A stretch of DNA of 64,000 bases from Euonymus europaeus. Taxonomy: Eukaryota > Streptophyta > Magnoliopsida > Celastrales > Celastraceae. The notes below the pieces were generated by a model that saw only the letters and a list, made by a program, of their open reading frames with translations, did no database searches and was not told the origin of the DNA. This document shows positions 50,478-59,539 of the stretch, piece by piece. Where the stretch lies: contig OY756969.1 of NCBI GenBank assembly GCA_963580455.1, positions 17,952,760 through 18,016,759 on the forward strand, given 5' to 3'. Numbering within the stretch: position 1 is the stretch's first letter; each line of letters begins with the position of its first letter. Position numbers and translations under genes: made by a program.

Positions 50478-50888
50478 TTAAGTAGTAATAATTTGTGATT
50501 TAGTATTCCACTGGTAACATACAATATTTCTTCCAAAATCTCTACAAGGACCTGTTGGATAAATATTCCACACGCATAGACCACAATCATGATCTCTCGC
50601 AAACACGTAGATGTCAAACCATTGAGTCTGTCCTGACCATGAAAAACTACAATAGAATTGTGTAGATCCCCAAATATTAGTCTTAAAATTAAATCCATAT
50701 TTTTTAGCGTAAGAGACTACATGTTCTCCGAGATCATCATCTCTTGAGCGACAATGAATATTAAAGTTTGTACTAGGATTGTCAAATTTGTTGACGACGA
50801 GAACATGTACTGGCTTTGCCTCACAAGCACCAATGCAAAATGAAATTGACACAATAAACAACACCAAATATTTAGTGAAAGAGTCCAT
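50478..50888 (-). CDS. Plant self-incompatibility S1-family (SPH) secreted protein, 136 aa, intronless
   Basis: The frame continues upstream to 51098, but the Met at 50888 is chosen because a clean signal peptide follows (MDSFTKYLVLFIVSISFCIGACEA, residues 1-24) and the upstream part reads through AT/AC microsatellite. The mature protein shows the family pattern: VHVLVVNKF, FNIHCRSRDDDLGEHVV (41-58), FNFKTNIWGSTQFYCSFSW (66-84), FDIYVFARD, CGLCVWNIYPTGPC and a final CYQW. The Cys residues at 46, 80, 102, 105, 115 and 124 allow the usual disulfides. S1 determines pistil-side self-incompatibility in poppy; the many homologues in other plants are small secreted proteins of mostly unknown role. 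Nothing here proves a reproductive function. Confidence 0.93.
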   Translation of the reverse strand: MDSFTKYLVLFIVSISFCIGACEAKPVHVLVVNKFDNPSTNFNIHCRSRDDDLGEHVVSYAKKYGFNFKTNIWGSTQFYCSFSWSGQTQWFDIYVFARDHDCGLCVWNIYPTGPCRDFGRNIVCYQWNTKSQIITT

Positions 50889-50930
50889 ACTTGATGATCT
50901 TCTTAAGAGTGTAATATCATCATAGACAAA

Positions 50931-50931
<1 letters not shown>

Positions 50932-50962
<31 letters not shown>

Positions 50963-50963
50963 T
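50932..50963. promoter_or_regulatory. (AC)n(AT)n microsatellite, possible TATA region of the S1-family gene
   Basis: An acacacac run leads into tatatatata about 45-75 bp upstream of the chosen start codon (minus strand). It could serve as a TATA box; the same arrangement is repeated in the orphan copy at 49710. Confidence 0.35.
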
Positions 50964-51279
50964 TATGAAAATGAAATAATAATAATAAAAGATTTTCCTT
51001 TTGGAAAAATATATATTAATAAAATAAATATTTATATGCCTTTTATAGTTGGCAATAAATAACATCATAACAGCACACTTGGTACACTCTTTGACCATAC
51101 GTTATATTATGTTATTATCAATTTGTGTGATTGTTTCAGAAGCATAATAATAAGAATGTTCATTTTTATCATGTACATAATAATCATTCACATTTTTTTA
51201 ATCACTCATTCTTAATTACATTGTTTTTAATTACATTGTTTTTTTTACTAATATGTAGGTTACATAGGTTCTAGTGTTT

Positions 51280-51610
51280 ATTTATGGGTACCGATATGAG
51301 CTCGTATATCGGATTTTCTCACTGCAACCTAAACAACAAGTGTTAAACCCTAAGAGGAACGGATTCGCTAAACCCTAACGGGATCGTGTATCGGATTTTC
51401 ATACTATAACCTAAACAATAAGTGTTATAAAGCCCAAGGGGAACGAAGTCGCTAAACCCTAACAGACTCGTGTATCGGATTTCAATTTTGTAACCTAAAA
51501 GACTCAGATTTACTAAACCTCGACGGATTCACTACAAAATCTTAAATGTCTCAAGTACTAAACCTTAGGGTCCTAACTATTATACTCTAATGGGTACAGA
51601 TACTCAACGT
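51280..51610 (-). repeat. Telobox-rich dispersed repeat, inverted copy
   Basis: Contains several 'AAACCCTAA' motifs separated by 'ctcgtgtatcggattt.'-type phrases in three short tandem units (about 51290, 51360, 51420). Read on the minus strand, 51490-51600 matches 30075-30260 and 56110-56300 (ggttagga-ccctagggtttag...ttgggacattta...). Confidence 0.7.
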
Positions 51611-52311
51611 AATTTCAATAAAAATGCAAAAAAATAATAAATATATATTATACTATCATAATATAATAAAATTTCAGCTCGAATAAACACTTTACACATT
51701 ATATATATGAATTATATTATTTTTTAAAATAATGTAATTGAAAAAAAACAATAAAAACTATAGACAATGGGTCTTATTAGAAAGATTTTTACACGCTGAG
51801 TTCGAATATGTAATTTTTTTTTAAAATCTAACATGTATTTTGAGAGATAAAACGTTTTAAAGTTTCGTTTATGAAAAAGATAAATAAAAACTGATTTTTA
51901 AAAAAGTCCAACATGGCACACCAACATGAAGTGCCATGTAGACTTGGGTTGAGCTGGGCTAATAAAAGTTGGGTTCCATAACATTTTTGATATATGTGTT
52001 ACATATCTATTCACAAAATCTAAGATATTGAGACTAAGAATTCTCTCCAAATGCTACCAATTGATGAGAAGAGATGATAACCATATCAGAGAGGCCTTTA
52101 CTCTAACATCTTTGATGGATGTAGAAAGAAGAACATGCTTCTCGAAAATAACTAGCTTGAGCAATAGATATTCAGCCCCAAATATTTACGGAGGAGAGTT
52201 AGACCCTCTCAATGGCTCATTTGTTGAGGTGTATGAAGTGGGCCTTTTATTTTGTTGCTGATCTCTAGAGGGCTCTTTCTTTTTGATTCTTTTTTGGTTG
52301 TGGGTGAATGG
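51611..52311. other. Repeat tail shared with 56440-56770, then flank of the solo LTR
   Basis: The segment 51760-51960 matches 56545-56760 in direct orientation ('cttgttagaaa.at.tttac', 'tctaacatgtattttgagagataaaa.gttttga'). The remainder to 52306 has only short frames. AATGG at 52307-52311 is the left target duplication of the next LTR. Confidence 0.5.
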
Positions 52312-52576
52312 TGTTAGCAAACGGTATACTAAAATACGCATGAGCGGAATACACAAAATGTTTACCTCTTGAAGCGTGCTTAATCAAAATTCCAATCAAT
52401 CCCCGATAATACGGAGATCCTAGGCCGTCCACCGAAACCACGAAATCAAGCCTCGGAACCTTTGAAGAATGTAATCAACAATAGAAGTGTGTAGTGTGTG
52501 TTGTGTTTCAAAACACAATCATTTATAAAATTGAATTGCCGACACTTCCAGTAAGTGTCAACAATAATTTCAAAAA

Positions 52577-53230
52577 CAAAACCATTATTAAGATAAGAAA
52601 GCCTCTCTCTCTTCTTTCTCTCTCTCCCCCGTCTCTCTCTGCTCTCACACCTTCTGAACAAGTTTTGGGGAGGGGAGGAGCTGTCGGTCTCCTCCCCCTC
52701 CCTCACCAACTCTTCTTTCTTCCATTTGTTCTCTTCTTCCTTCTTTTCACTTTTTATTTTCTTTCTAGTGACCCGTCTCTTCCCATTTCTTCCCCTCCAT
52801 CTTCCTCTCCTCTCCTCCCTACCCCTCTCTTCATGTTGTGTTTTATTTTCATATTTTGTTATTAATAAAGTAGAGGAGGAGCTTCCTTGGATCTCTACCG
52901 ATCATATGTATTGGTGGCGGGAAGTGCAGATCTGGCATCCCTTTTCTCAGATCTGGATTTGAGCTGTTCTTATGGTATCCATGCGGCTGTCGGCGCCCAT
53001 CTTGTTGTATACTACCCATAGCGTGGTAGCAGTGTCTAGATCTGGCCTTTGTAGGCTTTGTGGTGGTGTTGATCATGTATATCTGCTTTTAATGCTATCT
53101 TTTGTGGTTTTCTTTGGTTGTTTTTTCTTTCCTGTTGCAGTTGTTGTATCTCCTTCGGGAGTGTTCTCTCCTTCGGGAGTTGTCTCTCCTTCGGGAGTTT
53201 TTTAATATTATTGTTATTTTCTAAAAAAAA
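52577..53230 (+). mobile_element. Non-LTR retroposon (LINE-derived or SINE-like), 654 bp, with 17-bp target duplication
   Basis: AACAATAATTTCAAAAA occurs at 52560-52576 and 53231-53247, immediately on both sides. Removing the insert and one copy restores the surrounding 72-bp tandem unit, which confirms the insertion. The element starts with a pyrimidine-rich leader (52595-52830), continues through G+T-rich sequence, and ends with three hairpin repeats, a T-rich stretch and an A run (53223-53230), the mark of target-primed reverse transcription. No conserved protein domain is visible, so it depends on another element for movement. Confidence 0.82.
53150..53203 (+). repeat. Three tandem 18-bp units each forming a C(UUCG)G tetraloop hairpin, followed by T6
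   Basis: CTCCTTCGGGAG occurs at 53150-53161, 53168-53179 and 53186-53197 with an exact 18-bp period. Each can fold as a CUCC/GGAG stem closed by a UUCG tetraloop, one of the most stable small RNA hairpins known. Six T residues follow (53198-53203). It lies close to the 3' end of the retroposon, where non-LTR elements often carry structures recognised by their reverse transcriptase. Confidence 0.9.
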
Positions 53231-54621
53231 AACAATAATTTCAAAAATAATATATTATTATATATTATAAAATTGAATTGCCAACACTTCCACTAAGTGT
53301 CTACAATAATTTCAACAATAATATATTACTATATATTATAAAATTGAATTGCCAACACTTCCACTAAGTGTCAACAATAATTTCAACAATATATATTATT
53401 ATAATAATATATTATTAATTAAATCATGACCCACTTTGAATTAATGACAAATGTGTTAGCAGTGTACATTAATCAATTGGATCCGTTTTAGTTTACAATA
53501 AACCTGTATTTAATTAATAATTCGATAATTTTCCATCTCATGTAAATTATCAAATCCACACAATTCTCCTTTCCAACCTTAGCTTAACAATGTTCGTGAT
53601 TCCTTTATGTGTGACTTTCTAGGTTCATTACCGATTGGCAATAAGAATAATATCAAACGTTTTGATATTAATTAAAATACATTTTAATCATTTCTTATAA
53701 ATCACGAGTGACGCCTAGCAACATATCATGACTACCCAATCAGTGATGAATACTTTCATATGAACCTTTAATTACAATTAACATGCAATTAAATCCTTAC
53801 ACTGTACAATATCCCAATTGAGTGAGGATCATGGATATCGGCCAAATCCACTAACTCAATTATATGTCAGATACAATATTTTATTAACAAACAAATAATT
53901 AATGAAAACACCTTTTTCATTAATCATATAACCTCGGCCAAGGATTTCCCGTGTCAATAAATATCTGGATCACATAGGATATTCTCCTCGTTTATTTCAA
54001 GGCGATGGATTCCATATTGACTGCACACAAGTCTCCATATATAACTAACTGAATCCATCAAATGTTAATATTTATTTAATAAATAAATATTTCCAACATT
54101 GACAAAATTCAATCACCCATATACAAGACTACTATGTCATCTCAGGTCTAGGGATTATTTACACAATCATATAAATAATAAATCATTGACAAGGAAATAA
54201 ACCTCCATGTGATTTATTGTTTAACAAGTCATGTTCGAAGCATTTATTCAACAATAAACCTTCCATATTGTTTGTTCTAATATCTCATATTAAATTGCAT
54301 AAGACTCACAACCCTGTCATTACAGGAAACAAACAGTATGTTGATCTTCCGAATTATTATTGTCCAATTAATAATTCTACGATCAGGAACTTTATTTAAG
54401 ATATTTACACTAGAGATCACTCGTCACTCATATTCTCAACTCATGAGAATGACGTCTCTAATAAATATCTACGGACATCTGTAATACAACTATATAAATA
54501 GAAACATCAAATATATTATAAATTGCCATTTATATAAATAATTAATACAGTACAATTATTATATATGTTCCAAATACAACCGTATTAGATTGGCTATACA
54601 GGACATATATCTAACAAATGG

Positions 54622-56100
54622 ATGAGCAAGAGGAGCAATAGGACTAATTAGGGGGATTAGAAGTGGAGAAGGTAGCTGAAGAGTTGACCTTGATCTTTCT
54701 GACCAATAACTCAATGGTTGAGCCATCAAATTGTGCAAGAGACATAATATATAGATATCAAGCAAGATATCATAAAAATAAAAGTTCACACCAAAAAAAT
54801 CCACAAGTATGCACTAGATTCTTTGAGAAGTTGAACTGATAGTCTAGGAGATTGATGAGGAAAGAACATAGTCCAGTCTCAAGTCCTCCAACAAACCTTC
54901 AATACTCGAGGATGGGCGACAAGAAATAGGGCTAATCATGTTTATTTCTCGATTATGATGGAATATATATATTAGAGCATCGACTAGATTAACATGACAA
55001 AATTTTGTTGTGGCTCAAGCTTCTGGAGTAAGATTGGAAAGAAAGCATCCATAAGGCTTCTGGAGTAAGTTAGTGAGTGCTTGGAATGGGCCCCACTCTC
55101 GAATCTGTTTCATGTTGGAACTCACACTTGAAAGGGAGTAACCTAAAGTAAGAATGGATTGAAAATTTTTAACCAAACATAACCACTTAAGGATAAAGGA
55201 TGGAAAAACAAGAGCATATTTTGGACCATGAACGACATTATCTGAGCTCGTTCCTTGATCCTTATTTGAGCTGAACTCAATGCCTCGGCTATCAATTAGA
55301 AAGAAATCCCCTTTTTGATACTTGGAAGAGGAGAAAAGTTAATGTACCAAAGGTTGGTCTTTTCACTAGGAACCAAGTGGCACTTACCCTTGGTGCTACT
55401 TCTATTGGGATAACAAATGCACTTTGACAAGCTCAAGACCAATTCCCAGAGCATAATTTAGTAAAATTTCCATTGACTATAGATATGAGGTTGAAGTTGC
55501 ACTAATGGGGAAATAGCGGGAAGAGTCTTTGGGCACTATCGAAGAATTTCATAAGTCAGAACCTCACACCTCGCTCTACGATGACGATAAGTCAAAATTC
55601 TATGCGCCTATCATTTAAATCCCCATCATAGAAGAGCCCAAGTTGGCATTCAGTACGTAATCCAAACTGAGCAGCCCATGTCTCAAGAGCTACTTGGGAG
55701 GAAAGGAAATCTTATAGAAAAAGATGGAGAAGAAGCCACCAAAGTAAGGAAATGTCAACATATAACCCTCAATGGTGGAGAGGGCGACCAAGGATCTTTA
55801 GAATGTGGAATTTGTAATAAGAATGAAAAAGATAGGAAAGGGAATCTATATATAGTGCGGTGATCTTTTAACCTTGAGGGGTATGAATCGATGGACTGAG
55901 AACCACAAAATTAATATCCGATCATTCATGAGGCTGTACTCCTTTCCAATAAAAGTAATGATTTTCTCTTTATTCTAGGGAGTAGTGCATTGCAGAGAAC
56001 ATTTAAGAAGATAATAAGACACATTTTTTTCCATGCATTCAACACTGACCAGAATATTATGAGTTATCATTCATGTACACCTACGTGATTCATTTTCATC
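54622..56100. other. Intergenic sequence without recognised features
   Basis: Short frames only, including 55678-55863 (61 codons, charged, no family). Repeated 'ggcttctggagtaag' phrases occur near 55018 and 55058. No element ends are recognised. Confidence 0.4.
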
Positions 56101-56104
56101 AAAT

Positions 56105-56770
56105 TTGGAAGTTAGAACCCCAATGTTTAGGGTACCTGATTCCGCTAGGGTTTAATAATTAGGACCCTAGGGTTTAGCATTTGGGACATTTAATAGGATT
56201 TTAGTAACAAATCCATTCCCTGAGCTTGTTACAATTTAGCGAAGCCAAGCCTTGAGGTTCATCACTTGGGACATAATGTTTTAGTAGTGAATTTGAAATA
56301 TATAGTCAATTTATGGCAAAATATCATTGTCAATATAAATTAAAACATATATATCATTGATAAAAATAATGGACTTGATAAAATGCACTCTGAAATATTT
56401 TTTTTATGTATACACAATGAAATTACATTGTTTTCAAAAACAGTATAAATAAACACTAGAGCATACATAGTTCACATATCAGTAATAAAATAATGTAATT
56501 AAAACCAATGTAATTAAAAATGACTGAATAAAACCTATCGATGATGAATCTTGTTAGAAATATCTTTACTTGCTAATTCTACATATGTATTTTTTTTTAA
56601 ATCTAATATGTATTTTGAGAGATAAAATGTTTTGAAATTTCAATTAAAAAAAACTTTTACAGTGAGTTTTTCAAATGAGATATTTGATTTTCATTTTTTC
56701 TTTTTCCATGTTAAATGCCATGTCAGATCCATGTATATCAGTGATACCTAGACTTAGGCTATTTGGGTTA
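56105..56770 (+). repeat. Telobox-rich dispersed repeat, second direct copy, with tail
   Basis: The segment 56105-56300 matches 30070-30260 over its whole length with moderate divergence (gaa.ttagaaccccaatgtttag, ggaccctagggtttagca, gaggttcatcacttgggacata). The segment 56440-56770 matches the 51700-51960 tail. This copy lacks the gttctacagagaaata array. Confidence 0.75.
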
Positions 56771-57259
56771 AAAATGTTTGGGTCATTTAGCGTTGCTCTA
56801 TAATCTATCTTTGGTTTGATCCTACCAAAGCATACCATTCCTACTTTACAAGATTGTGTAAGTGAGCATATTTCTCAATAATTTTTGTTTGGTTGATGAG
56901 TAAGTAACATATATGCTAAATTTATATTGCAGGTACGTCGAGCGATAGCGAGCCTATCCCATCCCACCGCCACCTCCCCTGCACCACCCCCTCACTAGCC
57001 CAAACCTGCTTACTTGATAGATCACCTCCACCACATGTACTTCATCGCCTCCCACCACCACAGTTACACCTAAATGATCGTCCACCTCCACCTCTCCCTA
57101 CCACCATCCTCCACACACTCTAGAGACCACGCCCACTACAAATACCTAGGCAAACCTACCCAACCCCCCAGCTCTAGCCAACAACTTCCAAAAACCTACC
57201 CATCAAGTCGTCACCTACCAAAACATCAACCAACCCACCCAACCACAATAATCCTACAA
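56771..57259. other. Presumed 5' region of the LINE
   Basis: C-rich from 56935, giving only Pro/His/Thr-rich spurious frames. It may be the leader of the LINE whose RRM-like domain starts at about 57262. Confidence 0.35.
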
Positions 57260-57261
57260 TA

Positions 57262-59502
57262 TCTATTTTTGAGAACATACTGGAGAGAGTGGATGCTTTT
57301 ATTATCAAATGGGTTATGAAAAAAATTGGTGAAGTACAAGATTTATACATTACACAAAAACTGAACAAAAGAGAAAGGCGTTTTGGATTCATTAGGTTCA
57401 AGATTGCTAAAACAAAAGAAATTTTGTGGAAGGTGGAAGATACATGGTTTGGTAGTTTTAAGGTGAGAGCAAATCCTGCTACGTTTGAGAGAAGTTTGGA
57501 GAAAGGAAAGAAACGTTCTTTACAAGAACACATGGTGCACCCTTTTGTGGCAAATAAGGTTGATGGTAAAAAATTCTCAAAAGTTATTCAAGAAAAGTGA
57601 CAAGCACTGAATGGTAGGAATGAGGTTGGAATAGGGGTAAACCTGATATGAGGAGATAACCGTGCGGATAAGAAGCTAGAGGTGAAGAAAGTAGAGGACT
57701 TATCTCATTGATTTTGAGTGTTTTCTAAACTTTGAGGAAACTCCAAAGTATGCGGATACTAAAATAGAGGCCAAGTCTATGAGTGGTTTTCAAGTTTTAC
57801 TGACTTTTGAGTCTCAGAATATTATGCTGTAAACTTTCCAAGATGGGAACTGGTTGAGAGAGTGGTTCAGTTTAGTCAAATCATGGGATGAAACGGCGAC
57901 ATCTATGGAGCGATATGTCTGACTTTGTTTTTCTGATGCCTATTCATGCTTGGAACAATGAGGTCTTCATCGATATAGCTAGAAAATGGGTTGAATACAT
58001 CACGACTGACACGGATACGATTAACAAAAAACTTCTTGACATTGGAAGGATGCTAATCTCTACAGTGAACAAGGAGGTGATAAAATAAGTGATGCATCTT
58101 GAAGTGGAAGGAAAGATATATAAGATCAAGGTTATTGAAGACTAGAATCATTGCTTTTATTCAACCCATTCAACAAATTGCCTGAAATTCTAATGATTGA
58201 GAAACTTGGTGGGATTAGATAATATAGTGGTCCTATAAATGAAGCTTTGATAGTGGATGTTGTAGTGGAAAATCAGGCAATAAAAGATGGCTAAAATTTG
58301 TTGACGGTGTTGCCTGAACCAAGAATCGTCGCCAAAGAAGAAGAAGCCGGAGTTCCCCAAAATTCAAACAATTTTGGAAACTACAGTCCGGTCAGGGCCC
58401 TTAACCTAGACTATGATAGTCTTTATTTTGGGAAACCTATGGAGAAGTTGGAGGGAAAACTTGGATATGACGTACTTGGGCTAGGCAAATCCAATTTGGA
58501 AAAATTGCTTATTAGCTGTAATAGGCCTATTGATTTAGTTTCAGCCCAAACAGATGTTAATTCATCAGGAGATGTCCATATTGATTTTGAGGAAGTCTCA
58601 AATGGGAATGGCCGACGCACCTCAACCTAAAAAAGTTCGATCAATGATTTAGAGGTCTCGATCGATAGTATCCCACATGGCTTTGAAAATATGACTCGAG
58701 TGATGCAATGAAGGAAGAAAAGAAGACACCAAAAAAGTATCAGAGTCTAAGGGTTGTCTTCAAGCAGATACTTTTAGAGAAATGCAAAAGAGTGGATGAG
58801 GAGGAGAGACGACAGAAGGGAAAATTTCTGGGTGGCAAAGGAGTTATTCAAGAATCAACTGCACAATCATCATCTTGTGGTACCAATTTAGCTTCAGCTG
58901 CTACTAGGGGTCACGAAACGGGCCCGCGAGCCTAGGTCTGGCCCAAGCCCTAAACAACATCGGGCTTGGGCAGCCAACCCTAGGCTTATGGCGGGTCTGG
59001 GCTCCATTTTTTGGGCCGAGCCCAGCCTGAAAAATATAGCATACATATTACACTACACACACACATATATATAATATATATATTAAAATTTGATTATTTA
59101 ATTAGTATATATATATAATAAAAATAGTTAAAATTCGAGCCCAAATTCACAAGCCCAAGGCTCGGCCTGGCCCGAAAGCCCGAATTTCTTTGGCCTAGGC
59201 CGGGCCTGCGCTCAAGAATTTGCATCAAGCCCGGCTCAGGCCTGGCTTGAAGCCCGAAGTCAATATTTGGGCTTGGTCGTAGGCCATGCTTGGGCATCAC
59301 ATTTTCGGGCTGGCCCTGTCCGATGCCGACCCCTAGCTGCTAATAGTGGCTCAAGATGTCATAATGAAGAGTTGCAAGGTACGTTGGAAGTGTGGAAAAT
59401 GTTGGGCATGTCAGATCCAACAAAGGATGAGACCTTCTGTGTTCGAATGGAAGATATAATTATAAAAGGGGTAATGGAGGTTTCGGCCAAGAAAAGATTG
59501 TA
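57262..59502 (+). pseudogene. L1-type LINE ORF1 remnant (RRM-like plus DUF4283-like), interrupted by a MITE
   Basis: The RRM-like part reads SIFENILERVDAF, IIKWVMKKIGEVQDLYI and RFGFIRFKIAKTKE (57262-57420), the usual RNA-binding start of plant LINE ORF1. A DUF4283-type stretch follows in broken frames (NWLREWFSLVKSWDE near 57850; MPIHAWNNEVFIDIARKW at 57938-57990). Later frames (58298-58630; 58708-58904 continuing at 59336-59502) are hydrophilic. The last frame is split by a 431-bp hAT MITE. Stops near 57600 and 57720 and frameshifts make it inactive. Confidence 0.75.
58905..59335. mobile_element. hAT-type MITE, 431 bp, with 8-bp target duplication
   Basis: The perfect terminal inverted repeat TAGGGGTC/GACCCCTA is flanked by GCTGCTAC (58897-58904) and GCTGCTAA (59336-59343), an 8-bp duplication with one mismatch, diagnostic of hAT. 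The subterminal parts are rich in GGGCC/GGCCC (gggcccgcgagcctaggtctggccc), as in many plant hAT MITEs. The centre is AT-rich. No transposase. It interrupts LINE ORF1 without additional loss of sequence, and the host frame is continuous if the element and one duplication are ignored. Confidence 0.88.
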
Positions 59503-59539
59503 AGTAATCTCAGTTTTTGACTAGTAGATTGACTTATTA

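Larger units (their letters stand above)
52312..54616 (-). repeat. Solo LTR, Ty1/Copia-like, with perfect AATGG target-site duplication
   Basis: Plus-strand ends are TGTTAGCAAACGG and ATATATCTAACA, giving a six-base inverted end TGTTAG/CTAACA. AATGG flanks both sides (52307-52311 and 54617-54621). Read on the minus strand the start TGTTAGATATATGTCCTGTATAGCC is a familiar Copia LTR 5' end, so it points left. It contains a three-copy 70-72-bp tandem repeat (52528, 53269, 53341; 'aaattgaattgcc.acacttcca.taagtgtc') into which a 654-bp retroposon inserted. No internal domains adjoin. Confidence 0.85.

Noticed and set aside
50889..51098. N-terminal extension of the S1-family frame
   Set aside because: Reads through AC/AT microsatellite with Tyr/Ile/Val runs; a signal peptide starts cleanly at 50888.
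51280..51610. Interstitial telomere array
   Set aside because: AAACCCTAA words are separated by unrelated 40-60-bp sequence and are not head-to-tail heptamers.
52494..52962. Pyrimidine-rich frames near the retroposon
   Set aside because: They cross the target duplication and the retroposon leader; not a gene.
55678..55863. Charged 61-codon frame
   Set aside because: No signal, motif or conserved context; likely chance in AT-rich intergenic DNA.
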